Assembly (NCBI RefSeq): GCF_001632365.1 | Contig: NW_024468529.1 | Span: 410,709 to 471,278, forward strand | Reading direction: 5' to 3' | DNA length: 60,570 bases | DNA from: Laetiporus sulphureus 93-53 | Lineage: Eukaryota; Basidiomycota; Agaricomycetes; Polyporales; Laetiporaceae | In this document: piece after piece, positions 8,181-20,106 of the stretch | Layout: each line of letters begins with the position of its first letter | Position numbering within the stretch: position 1 is the first letter of the stretch | The notes under the pieces: model-generated | The model's input: the letters and a program-made list of their open reading frames with translations, nothing else | Database searches by the model: none | Told to the model about the DNA's origin: nothing | Made by a program: the position numbers and the translations under genes

Positions 8181-10474
8181 TCTTTTGCACCTCTCATGAG
8201 AACATTAACATTAATAAAATGTGATCATAGTAAACCTTGCTCCATTATATTGCAACAACCATGATACACATAAAAAAGACTTGAGTTTAAGACGACTATG
8301 GTCTTATTAATTCTTAAACATTTGCTGAAGATAGGCTGCTGCTTCTGCTATCAACTGTTTGTGTTCTTCTCATGCTGTTTACCAAAAGCATACTATAAGT
8401 GTTATACATTGAAGCAATTTAAGTTATAGCTGATCTGAACTGATTTAGATAGCATTTTACAAAAATGCTACTTTAACTGAATAAGGAAGATATATACATT
8501 AATTCTGTCTTCATTCTATCAGAGAACCCTAACTGTATTTTAATTCTTCTAATATAAACTGAAGAGATCTTTCAAACAGCACATTTACATATCGTTGAAC
8601 ACAGAGACACTTCCATCCCAGTATCATCAAGAAATTTCACAGGTGCATGTCAATCATGCAGGAGATGCAGTCCACAAATAAGGTATTGAAAAATGAGATT
8701 GAGGCTCATTTCTGACATTGTGTTTTATCAGATTGTCAGTCTCTGACAGCATTTTTGTTTATTTTATTGGAGGCCAAAAGTGTTACATGAGAATACATGA
8801 TTAGATGCACAAGAGCATAGCAATATTCAGCTACACATTCTATGCATGAGATACGATGCTAAGTGGGCCTCAAATAGCCTTTCACTTCTTTACACCACTA
8901 TTTGCTGCTTCAACTTTCATTCTACCAATAGGATAGTCATGTCTACCATGTTCAACAAAGCCTAATAGAGAGGTCATTATGTCCTTGAACCTGCAATTAT
9001 TACATTTCAGATGGCAGGTACATGTACATTTGCTGGCCTTGTACATAGATATGTTCTCGTAACTATAACAATACTCTATCAATTAGTGAATCATGAGCAA
9101 ATGTGTATGCACCTGGGGTCAGAAAGAAAGTTTTCTGATATGGGCAAATATTCATCTGCACTAGCCTCTGCTTTCAATTTGTCCAAATGTCTGTATTACT
9201 TCTCCATATTTTTAGCAGTGCCTCATACTGTAGTATGCTGATATGCTCAGTCACCATCTCTCTATGCCCCAGGTCTGATAGTACTATTTGCTGCATTGTG
9301 AAGTGAGGTGAGTACATATAAACTGCTCTGCTCTATCTCCTAGAGATGCGATGGTATAGAGGGGTGACTCCTTCTGAAGAGTGTGAGGCCTGCAGGTTTT
9401 TTTGAAACAGACTTGAGGATATAGTTGAGTGTGTGTATGATTGGGTAAGATAATGATGGGGTTATCAGATGAATTCAGTTGATAGATGTGGGATAGAAGA
9501 TTTCAAGAGATGTTCCATGTTATGTCAGCTGCATGCTTCTATTATTCACAAATGTGGCTTGCATGTCAATTAATTATTCACAGTTTCCGCTGAGCACTAA
9601 TGATCTGTTTGCACATCTCGCATCGAGTCATCTGAAGTGCCATCACCTGAACATCTTCATCCTTATGGCTATATCACAATCATTGTGAAGATCACACAGA
9701 AGTTTTCCTTACATGGACTTTGCCCATTCTGGTGGTTCTGGTAAGTACAGATGATTCCAATCCTTGTAGGCTTGCTCCCAGCCTTCCAGAGCACCATACA
9801 CCTGTGGCGTCCAGGGTCTTTAGATGGTGGACTGTCTTCAAGACTGTGTGATCTGTTGAATGTGACAGATAGTGACAAGTGTGGTCTCGGGCTCACTGTG
9901 CATATGGTTGAACTTCTGAAAGATGACAGTGTCAGATCGAGACACTGGATGTTCTATCAGCTCATTTTGCAGCAAAATTGATGGGCTTTAAGTAGGTTCG
10001 AGATGCATGCATGTTGCCGTTAATGATGTGTGGAGCTCATTGACCTGCATGCTGTTAGTTCTGCCTTTCCCTTCAGATGCTCAGGTGTTCAATGAGTCAG
10101 AGGTCTAGGCGTAAATATCTGAAGCTGTGGAATATATAGGCCAGTCAGGGTCAGCATCACTCATTCTCTCACTTCTCCTCCACCTCCTCTCATTCATTTT
10201 CTCTCTTCTCTAACCAACCTCCTCGTTTACTCCCTCCCACTCTCCATAGCCCAGTCAAACACTGGGCCTCAACATGGTATGCATGCCCACTGCACTGAGC
10301 TTCTCACCAGAACTGACTGTCTCAAACTGCCATGCACAGTCCACCACTTTCTTACCCTCACAGTTGCATGGTCTGCATGTTGTTGTTGGCCCCACCACCA
10401 GTGACTCGATTGCAGGACTGGCACATCATCCCACCTATTGTGCCTCATCTGCCTTTACTACATATGTTTTTTAG
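8181..10474. other. AT-rich sequence without a recognised gene
   Basis: Short frames on both strands (e.g. 8882-9082 minus, 9011-9241 plus, 9751-9981 plus) show no recognisable domain. Around 10130-10260 there is a TATA-like box (ATATATAGG) followed by a strong CT-rich stretch, an arrangement typical of fungal promoters and 5' leaders; whatever followed is cut off by the LTR at 10475. Confidence 0.4.
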
Positions 10475-11397
10475 TGTCACAGTATTAGGTGGCACATTTC
10501 TTTTTGCACTAAAACATTTGTAATGCATCATCCGTTTGAGCATAACAAACCTATCTTTGCCAGAATCCCCTGTGCAAACACTATTTAGCCACTTGCCATA
10601 TTTAGCAATATTATTGGTTGATCATGTAACACTGGCCACTTGCCCAGAATGGAACCCTTTGGCCCACAATAGGCTTACTCAAGCTCATTGAACCATCAAG
10701 CTAGCAAGCACCCAATTCACCACTCACATAGTGGTCCCACTTTGCTGCCCAGCCAATAGGCAGGCACCACAACTTAGAATCCCCTATCAACCAGTATACA
10801 GTATAGCTAAATACAGGATAGGCTGAATCTTCTTACAACTTATTCAGATGAAGACTGATCATCCCACCCATTGTTCTGATCCTCTCACCAGAAGTCACAA
10901 CCATTGTGATGTGTCCTGTTGACCATCACCCATTGGCCCCTCAACAGTGAGCCCACTTACAGGCAATTATCCCATTGGATGAGATAGAATTACCTTGGCA
11001 TAACCATGGCCTTTGTATATAGTTGCCATAGTTGCTGCCAGAGCCCTTACTGGTTCTGGCATGATATTTCCACATGTAGCTTACTAGGATCTCAATAGGT
11101 ACACCATAGTCAAAGTGATCAGGATCCAGCCCTACATGTACAGTATATAAGCCTATAAGAATCTAAGAGAGGACCTTAGATTCATTATACTATTGTATGT
11201 GACCAGCAGGCCAGCTCTCCTCTTTCACCTTTTGTGCAAGGTCATGCATCAGGGCTTTGCCCTGATTGCTGGTTGTATGCCACTGTGTGCCATCCTCAGC
11301 CTAGCCCTTGTGGCAGGCTTTTATGTTGTGGATTTCTTTGTGCAGGTCACAAGCAGACTTGCCTGTAATTGGGTTAAGTGCTTTGTGCTTTGTGACA
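10475..11397 (+). repeat. LTR of the TGTCACAG family (probably solo)
   Basis: It starts TGTCACAGTATTAGGTGGCA and ends GCTTTGTGACA, a pair of inverted termini, and is similar along its length to the copies at 14054-14972 and 57174-58204. A TATA box (GTATATAAGCC) lies near 11139. Flanking 5-mers (TTTAG and GCTGA) do not match, so this copy may have arisen by recombination between different insertions, or its flank has changed. Confidence 0.8.
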
Positions 11398-11732
11398 GCT
11401 GAGTGTGATTGCTCAGAGCAGATGTCTGCCCTGACACTTGTAGACTCTGTTTGGAGGTGTTTAGGGTTAGTTTGCGGATTGGCCTCCAGCGCTTGAATAC
11501 TAATCACAAATATGACTCAGAATCCTAATCGAGTTTGTGAGGAGTAATGCTCTGAAAAAGGCAATTGTCTGTCTGCTACTGCTGGCTTTATGCTCAGGTC
11601 TTGGTTGATGTGTACGTGAACTTTGTTCCCTATAAAAAGTGACTGCTAAAGTCCTCTCGACTCTGATAGACTATGTCAATTGATGAATCATGCTTAAGAG
11701 ACTGTATTGAGCCTAGGCAATCACCTATATCT
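11398..11732. other. Spacer, nothing recognised
   Basis: Unremarkable AT-rich sequence between an LTR and the outer foldback element. Confidence 0.5.
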
Positions 11733-11735
11733 CTA

Positions 11736-13839
11736 CACTGGGTGAGAATTTCAGTATCTACATCTCAAAGATGATAGATAACTTGGAGAGAAAATGCAAA
11801 TTTATCACCATATTTTTGATTGAAGCTTGTTAAAAGTATTTAAAAGTGTATTTTATATTATACTTTCTTAAAAAGTTAAAACTTATTTTGAATACATTCC
11901 AGTAAACTGTTTAAAATAATATTAGCATTAGCATTATCATCTTCATGCATGATAGATTGAGAATATAGATTGTGGTATCTTCTAATGAAGATAGCCATTT
12001 TAATATTAAAAAGATGATGAAGATATTAATTGAAGGTGTTTTAACACTTTCATAATTTTCAGCTCAAAAAAATGAAGACAATACTGTGACAGTGTCACAA
12101 CTTCATAGAATGTAGCCTTGGTGTTCGTCTTTAGCAGTGGACAGTGTATATGTGCTACGATTATCAATGCTATATTAGAGAGCAAAATTTGAGAACTAGG
12201 AAGCAAAATGCTAGTACTAGGGAGCAAAATGATAGTTCTGGCATTCCTCCTCTCTAGTGCTAGCATTTTACTCACTTGTTCTCGCATTCTGCTCTCTAAT
12301 ATCACTGGGTGAAACAATCAATAATTTGAGGTGAAAGATGGTAAAGATATTGAAGAAAAAGTTCAAATCTTTTCAGCATCTTTACGGTCAATTTGTGATA
12401 AAAGAACTCAAAATATTATTAACATCTTTTCTTGTTAAAGATGATGAAAAGATTAGAAAAAGATTGAATGACATATTAGCAATCATTTTGCAATCATTTT
12501 ACAATCTTTTAGATAAAGTTATAATAAAAAGTTTTCAAATTTTTGTTTATTCTTTTTTTATCAAAGATAATGCACATATTGTGACCATGTCACATCATTA
12601 CCATTCTACACTAAGCTAATATTAGAATATAAAGATTAATACTTAGGTTCAAATGTTAGTACTACCTCTTGAAGCCTTAGTACTAGCACAGTATTGATTT
12701 CTACATCTTAGCACTAGCATAGCACTAGCATATGCTAGTAGTACTAACCTTCAGACTGTAGTACTAGCTTGATATTAGCATAGTACTAGCACTTGAATCT
12801 TAGTACTAGCATAGTACCACTTTTTGAAGCCTTAGTATTACCATAGTACTAATGTTTAGATTTTAGTGCTAATCTTTGAACCTTAGTAATAACATTTAAA
12901 CCTTAGTACTAGCATAGCACTAGCATTTAGACCTTAGTACTAGCATATTACTAGCATTTAGACCTTAGTACTAACATAGTACTAACATTGGGACCTTAAT
13001 ACTAGCATAGTACTAGCATTCAGACCTTAGTACTAGCTTGGTACTAGCATAGTACTATCATTTAGATCTTAGCACTAACTTAGTACTATGCTAGTACTAA
13101 CATTTTAACTTTAGTACTAGCTTAGTGCTAGCATAGTACTAACCTTCAGACCTTAACACTAGTATAGTGCTAACATATAAACCTGAGTATTAACCTCCAT
13201 ATCTCAGTACTGGCTTAGTATATGAAAATAAGGATGTGACATAGTCATCATATTTTCATCATCTTTGATTAAACAAAGAGTGAAAAAAGATTTTAAAACT
13301 TTTCATCATAGTTTTGTATGAAAGATTGTCAAATGATTGAAGAAATGATTATCAATATTTCATCCAATCTTCTTTCAATCTTTTCATCATCTTTCACAAC
13401 AAAAGATGTAAAAAATATTTTAAACACTTTTATCACAACTTGATAGTGAAGATGCTTAAAAGATTTGAACTTTTTCTTCAATATTTTTATCGTCTTTCAC
13501 CTCAAATTATTGATTGCTTCACCCAGTGTATAGCATTGATGATTGTGGTACATATACACTGATCACTGCCAAAGATGAACACCAAGGCTATATTCTATGA
13601 AGTTGTGACACTGTCACAGTATTATCTCCATCTTTTTGAGCAAACAATTTTGAAAGTGTTAAAACAACTTCAATCAATATCTTCATCATCTTTTAACATT
13701 AAATTCACTATCTTCATCTGAAGATATCACAATCTATATTTTCAATCTATCATGCATAGAGATGATAATAATAACACTAATATTATCTTGAACAGTTCTA
13801 CCATCTTTGAGAAGTACGTATTGAAATTCTCACCCAGTG
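11736..13839. mobile_element. Outer foldback element, family I variant
   Basis: The ends are CACTGGGTGAGAATTTCA and its inverse complement, flanked by an exact 3-bp duplication CTA (11733-11735, 13840-13842). The arms (about 11736-12300 and 13532-13839 plus internal blocks) pair along nearly their full length, for example the blocks around TGCATGATAGATTGA and around the GTGACAGTGTCACAAC palindrome. The centre of the hairpin (TTAGAGAGCA...TGCTCTCTAA) is where the second element (12303-13528) is inserted. No protein coding capacity. Confidence 0.85.
12303..13528. mobile_element. Inner foldback element, family I, nested in the 11736-13839 element
   Basis: It starts CACTGGGTGAAACAATCAAT and ends with the inverse complement, with an exact 3-bp duplication TAT (12300-12302, 13529-13531). 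Arms and loop match the 5124-6294 element, including the TAGTACTAGCATAGTACTA minisatellite in the loop (about 12630-13160). It therefore jumped into the middle of another foldback element of a related family. Confidence 0.87.
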
Positions 13840-14053
13840 CTAGGCTTGTGATGTGATACCTTCATGACACAAACTTTGTTAATGTGAGTTTCGAGGTCGA
13901 TAGAGTTCAATTGATTGTGAAGCCAATAAAGTTGTATAAAGCTAAGATGGATGTAGTAGAGTAGCTAAGCTGTTATTGATATGGATAGGTCCTGTGTGAC
14001 TCCCCTACTTACTTGCTTTTGCACAAGCGATAGTGAGTTTTATATACTACGAT

Positions 14054-14972
14054 TGTCACAGTATTAAGTGGCACCTTTCTTTTTGCACCAATAAAGTCAT
14101 CATTTGGCAAACACAAGTGGTTATTCAGATGCCAACCTTCATATTGATCTCACAAAGTGGATACTTAGACAAACAGCACAATACCACCACATATGTACAT
14201 CGCAGATATGACTGTGTCTACCACATGATCACCAAGCGCCCATGATTCAGCCACCCAGTCACGTGACACTGGCCACTTGCCCTATTCAGAAGTTATCAGG
14301 CGTTGGTCACGTGATACCAGGCCACTTGCTCAGAATGGAACTCTTTGGACCACAATAGGCTTACCCGTGCTCATTGGACCATCAAGCTAGCAAGCACCCA
14401 ATTCGCTGCTCAATAGCAGCACCAACTACATGGGTGCCAAATAGTAGCACCAACATTAGAATATGCGCTATGGCAGAACCCCCATTGGCCACTCAATAAG
14501 TGGCACCACTTCAGCCACTCAAATAGTGGCACCACCTTCAGGCAATTATCTCATTGGGTAAAGTAGGATTACCTTGGCGTATCCATGGCCTTTATAGATA
14601 GTTGCTATAGCGAAGTCCAGAACCATTACTGGTTTTGGCAATATGTTCACATGTAGACAGGACAGGACCCCAGTAAGTACACCATAGTTAGGGTACCCAG
14701 GGTCCACCACTACATGTATATAAGCACATGAGGATCTAAGGGAAGAACTTAGATTCATTCAACTATTGTATGCGGCCAGCAGGCCTGCTTCCCCCTTTCA
14801 CCTTTTGTGCAAGGCCATGCATTGGGGCTTTGCCTTGATTGCTGGTTGTATGCCACTGCACGCCATCCTCAGCCTAACCCTTGTGGCAGGCTTTTATGTT
14901 GTGGATTTATTTGTGCAGGTCACACAAGCAGACTTGCCCTTAATTGGGTTAAGTGCTTTGTGCTTTGTGACA
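14054..14972 (+). repeat. Solo LTR, TGTCACAG family
   Basis: 919 bp from TGTCACAGTATTAAGTGGCA to GTGCTTTGTGACA. Flanking 5-mers are ACGAT (14049-14053) and ACAAT (14973-14977), one mismatch, explained by CpG decay of a once-identical duplication. It contains two CACGTG boxes (near 14261 and 14309) and a TATA box (GTATATAAGC near 14716). No internal region is attached. Confidence 0.85.
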
Positions 14973-16550
14973 ACAATGAACAGTTCATTACTGAACTGTC
15001 CATTATTATAAAAGATGTCCATGCCCTATGTACTTCTAGAGGCTAGCACCATGCCTGAAACACATCTAAAGTACAAAACTTGTCAGAAAAGGTGTTTTAT
15101 CTAAGCCAGAACTGATACCCCATTGCCACTGCCTCCACCTGAATACTCCATTTCAGTCCTTTGGAGCTTTTTTTCCATTTTCAGGCTTTTGAGAAAATGT
15201 ATCAGGCCATCATGGCCTTCTGTCTCTGCCTTGCCTTGTCAAGACTGTCATTCACATGCTTCACTTGCCTCATATTAAATGCATTGTGTGAAGTCATTCT
15301 ATATGACAAAGAGTTGGTTCATCAGCTAAAACTCCTGCCTGCTCTTATCTGGCTTTCTATATACAGCTCATTTTTATGCTCATTAACTCGATGCACTTTC
15401 TGGTGTCAAGTAAGCCTTTGGCATAACACACAAGGCTTTAAGCAAGAAGAATAGAGGCTGATGCCAGATGAATGAGGGTGTGAGATCCTGAGCAAATGCA
15501 AGGGTAAAATATGGTATGGCTGGCTCCAGAGACAATGTTGTTGATGATGTCTGAAAAGCCATCAAATTTTGAAAGTGCCAATCAAAGGCAGGAGAATATG
15601 ATTTGCAGATCAATTATGGTAGATGACACCACAGCTATAGCAGAAAGGGTCTCAATGTCAAGGCCTAAGAGATGTTCAGAGGTAGACTTGAAAGGAGACA
15701 TGAGAGAGTAAGTGCGACTTAGTGCAATGAGAGAGCAAGTGTGACTTAATGCTTTTGTGCATGATGCATATGCAGCCTGCTTACAGCAATTACTGTGAGA
15801 GGTTAAATCTGTGCAGGCACTCACTGTGTGCCTGGATCTTGGACAATCATTATCTCAGCACGCTCATAGAAGCTAATATGGCTAGACAGCCTCTCACATT
15901 AAAGTTCAAGAATCGCTCCAGCTGTGATGAAGAATCACAGCCACCCAAGAAACACATTATTTACAGTGATGATAAAAATGGCTCACATGAACAATAATGT
16001 ATCAGGTGTGTCTCATTCTCTATAAGGCAGTAGTACATTGATCCATTGAGCAGGAACTAGTGAGAGAGTTTGATGGCGAAGGCTCTAGGTCACCTATTTG
16101 TTTCACATTTGTTGAAGATAGCCAAGAACTCATAAAATTAAATGTTAAAAATAAAAATATATATGTGCAGGACAAGGAGACAAACGACTATTCAAGTACA
16201 AGCATTTGACACAGAAGTAAGAACAATATGCAAGGTCCAGTGAATGGTAAGATTGGTGAAGATGAGCCACATGAGCTTAGTTTCAAGAGTGTCAAGTATC
16301 GGCCATCTCAAATGTGTTTCATCAAATCTCAGAAGTATTTATATATTCTTAGATCCTTCTTGTCACTCACTTGTCAACTAGAGGTGCTCTGGATACATGG
16401 AACACTGCAGCACACTTTATCTCTAAAGCCCTTGGACCATTTGTCAATATTCTTCAAGTGTTGCAGGTGGGCTCAAATGTGACAGCATAGATAAAAATGA
16501 TTGGAATCTCAGTAAATGGCCAAATATGTGAGTTTACAATTGAATACTTC
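14973..16550. other. No confident gene; possible 5' part of the DUF6698-like relic
   Basis: Several short frames occur. The + frame 15880-15996 (RQPLTLKFKNRSSCDEESQPPKK) resembles the polar, disordered leader that such fungal proteins often have, but no domain is visible and the link to the relic downstream is a guess. Confidence 0.3.
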
Positions 16551-16599
16551 ACTTTTCAAGCACATATACATAATCAAATCATAATTTCATAATATTCAG

Positions 16600-18400
16600 T
16601 GATGAGGATGAAGTGAAAACATTTTTCAAGAACTATCAGACATTGCTGGAATTATTTCAGAACTATTGAATCTTGTCCTTATGCTGAACAATGATCTAGA
16701 TGAGCTGACACATGTGGTGAACTTGGTATAAGTTTTTTTAATCATCAACAGACATGATCTCATTTGAGATCAAATTGATATTGCAAGCTAACTTGAAAGG
16801 CACAATCTGCATACACTGATGATCACAGCAACATCAAGAAGAATGTCCTCAAGTTTATTCTCAAGTTGCAGCATATAGGACAGATTGATTCAGATTATTC
16901 AGAAAAGCAGCACAGCTTCTACTATCCTGCAATTGGGTGCCTGCTTTGCCCTCATTAAATGTGTTACAGTTTCAGTGCTCCATGATCACGTGACAGTTTA
17001 CGTTGCATGTGATACTTACTATTTATGGTTCATAGGTCTTGTGGACATATTTTAGGGTTAGCAGTTTTTCGTTTTCACGATTTACTCACTCAGGTCATGT
17101 GAACAAGACCTTCATATTTCAGGTTTTCTATTTTACCTGTACTAACAATAGCTCACCAATTACCAGGTTCGCAGCAGTTAGTATTTTACTTGGTCTATTT
17201 CATTTACTCTATGTTTAGCACTGAGGCAGTGTAGAGGACCTCTTGTACTGGTACCTCAGACTATAGGTCTGCGACTATATAAAGGGGCAGAGCAGCAAGC
17301 TGGAAGACAACCTCTTCCACTTGTGCTTCTGAACGTTCTCAGTTCTAGAACCTTGTGAACTCAGCCTCACTCTCAAGAGGTAGTCAGCTTTATGCTGCAC
17401 TTGAGCTCAATCCAGTGAACCTAGTAACCTTCAGGTGGACGCGCAGTAGCTGCATCAGTCCAAAGCCAAGTGTGGGTAGAGTGAACTGTTACCTCACTGC
17501 TACAGGTTGCCACTTCAGCTTAGACAACACTATAAACCTTGTCAATAAACAGTATGTGCGAAAGCTCACGTGGTCACTGTTAAGGTTCTAGTGGGGGACA
17601 CTTCATAACAAAATGTGAGATGCATTTGACAGTGACCTTGCAGAGTATGTTTCTCATTCTATTATCCCACCATACATCTATTATCACTGAAACATCTATA
17701 TCAGATTTTGCAGAGATGTCATAGATGGTAAAATTAATATCATCACGGATAATTTTTCATCAATGATATATCCTGAGAATGGATATAACTCTGCTATAAT
17801 TGATGAGAATTTACTGTAAAATGATTTCAAGCCTCTGTGAGTCACGTCTTTATCTGCTATTCCATATTAAGTACTTTTAATGCTTCTGATGTTTGTTTAC
17901 TGAATCAAGCATCAGCAAATGTCCTTTGAACTCTGCCACCTGCTGCAAGATAAAAGGAAGTGGTCATAATCCTATCACAGTGACTTACTTTATGAAGGGG
18001 TGCAACTTGTAAGTACAACATTGCATATGTACATTGCTACTCTGGTATGTGCTTCAAATTCAGTCACATTCGATGCTAAATGCAATCTTATAGGCTCATT
18101 TCACTGCAAATTCTCAGATAGAGTGGACAAAAGATGATGGTGATTTTCACCTTGAGAAATATTTCAATGATGTTCTTACACTTTTTGAGGATTCAGAGTG
18201 ATGTGATAATACTCTAGCATGGTATGATGCGTGAGTCTCAAGTTTCTTCATTGTAATAATGTTTTCAAGGTTTCTGCTCAATGATATATAATATAGTGAG
18301 GTATTCAAGAAAGGTACTCACAAAGGTTGTGATGATTCAAAATATGGAGGCCCATCTTTGATCAATGTGCTGGCACAACAGCATGCTGCAAAATGTGCTG
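16600..18400 (+). pseudogene. Decayed DUF6698-like fungal protein, split by a solo LTR
   Basis: Blocks on the + strand in family order: DEVKTFFKNYQTLLELFQNY (16602 on), LNNDLDELTHVVNLV (about 16690), TDDHSNIKKNVLKFILKLQ (about 16817), then the LTR 16962-17610. After it come RDVIDGKINIITDNFSSMIYP (about 17713), AYVHIATLV (about 18025), and AHFTANSQIEWTKDDGDFHLEKY / FNDVLTLFEDSE / LAWYDA (18098-18228). In the Agaricomycete DUF6698 family a '.DD...LK..V' motif is followed by 'G...I..D.W...LY', 'AY.A..VRFAL', and 'FY..LL..LED......E.L.WWN...F'. Likely introns with GT..AG borders lie between blocks. Stops and the insertion make it dead. Confidence 0.55.
16962..17610 (+). repeat. Solo LTR with exact 5-bp duplication
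   Basis: 649 bp, from TGTTACAG to CTTCATAACA, flanked by AAATG on both sides (16957-16961 and 17611-17615). A TATA box (CTATATAAAGG) lies near 17274 and a pyrimidine-rich leader follows. No internal region is attached, so it is the remnant of LTR-LTR recombination. A second copy in the opposite orientation begins at 106 and runs off the left edge. Confidence 0.9.
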
Positions 18401-20106
18401 CTTGTCGATAAATGTCTACCTCACTGCCATCAACTGAAAGTGCAGCATCTGAAGTGGATAGAGTTAGCAGCATGTTTGATAACCTTGATAGCTCGAAAAG
18501 AGAAGATAATTGAACTTGCTACATGCTTGGTTGCCATACTACATTTCTACATTCTGATCTTTATTTTGATAAGGCATTCTTGTCAGCTCTTGAACATTTC
18601 CTCTTTGTTGTTATTCAAGTGTTCTTTCATTATTTTGCTTTGCTGCTCTTGTTATTATCATCACATGTCTTGCTCTCCCTCACTCTCCTGCTTTCAGTAT
18701 AATGTCTCACTTCTGCTCATATACCTGCATGTCTGCATCACTATGTGATGCTGTATAAATAATCTGTACAATTGGTAGCTTACAGTAAATTTGTTAATAA
18801 CTCTATCAGCACCTATCATATATCAGTCAGATGATGAGGTGTTTAGCTGAGCATTCATGCACCTAAATGATCTCAAACTCACCTGAGAACATGGTGAAGT
18901 ATCTGACTAGGCCTGATCTCATTACACAGACATGCCACAGACCTATATATTGACTGTATAGTAGAAACTTATTGGACAGACAATGGCAGGTATAGTCAGT
19001 TAAAAATTAAAGGTTACAGATCCTGCTGAATCACTGTGCAACTGCCAGATTATGCAGGTGGCCTCAGATAAGACAAGTTAAGATTAGATAAGATCAGACT
19101 GGTGTCTGAACATTTTGTTGATGTGCTAAGATGGAATTCATGGTAATTTTCAGTAAAAGTGAGGAGCATACATCACCATAGAATTGCAGCACTCTGCATG
19201 TCAATTGTGATGAAGGATGTTTATTCAGTATGAGATTTGCTACTATTTAAGATATAAAATGGTTTATAATGCAGGTATCCTTCTAGATCCAGTGATAATG
19301 GAGTGAATGTGTCATAGGAAGACGTAGAAGAGTTGTCATTTGTTATTGTTACTGCTGTTATTACATAAGGAAGTAGACTGTTAACATAGTTGTGAAAGAC
19401 ATTATTACAGCATTGAGTAGAGTTTACATAGTGATACATATTAGTAGTTGTCTCATGGAGAGATATGACAAAGCTTAAATGGCCACATGTGCATCATAAG
19501 AAGTGCACAAATATTAGTATTAGATGACAATAAGTACTATCAGAAGATGTAAAGTGTACAGACAGCCAGCAATGAACATAAGAACATATAACAACAAGAA
19601 GCATGAGAACATAAAAGCAAAATGATGATGTTGTAAGTAGAGTGTAAAAGTGAAAAGGGTAGAAAGGCTGGAGAGAAAATGATCAAAGAAGACAAATAGG
19701 CACAAATATCTGTGTCAAAAATCCCATCATAATTACACCCAGGAGAAACCTTGCAGTCACAAGGTAATGTATAAGCTGTTCAACTGTTAGATTATCCTAT
19801 TCATTCCTTTGATATGGAAGGTTCCACCTTTGTATGAAAACAAAAGTGAAGCAGATGCAGGACAATTGTATATACTTTCTCTAGTTCCTGAATTTCAGTT
19901 AAATCTAACACTTTCCTGCTCAAATTCTCAGCTTCCCAAATCAGTCCTTTCTTTGCGGTGTATGTAAGTGTTCAGTTTCTGAATAATTCATTATGATATT
20001 ATATGTTTTACTGACTGAATTGAATGATAATTACAGAAGAACCCGGTGAATACTTCACAACTGTCGATAGCAATAATAATAAGATAGCAAGAGAAGTTTG
20101 CATTTT
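18401..20106. other. No gene recognised
   Basis: The longest frame (18365-18748) is a hydrophobic, Cys-rich artefact of T-rich sequence. Its other frame continues the DUF6698-like relic with a polar tail. From 18,800 to the histone deacetylase stop I see nothing coding; CpG frequency rises visibly from about 20,030. Confidence 0.5.

Noticed and set aside
10475..14972. Full LTR retrotransposon between the LTRs at 10475 and 14054
   Set aside because: Flanking 5-mers do not match, and the sequence between is foldback elements and spacer with no retroelement genes.
1..17610. Composite element bounded by inverted LTR copies
   Set aside because: The 16962 LTR has its own exact target duplication, so the two are independent insertions.
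18365..18748. 127-codon frame with hydrophobic stretches
   Set aside because: Cys/Leu/Ser-rich product of T-rich sequence; the other frame continues the DUF6698-like relic.
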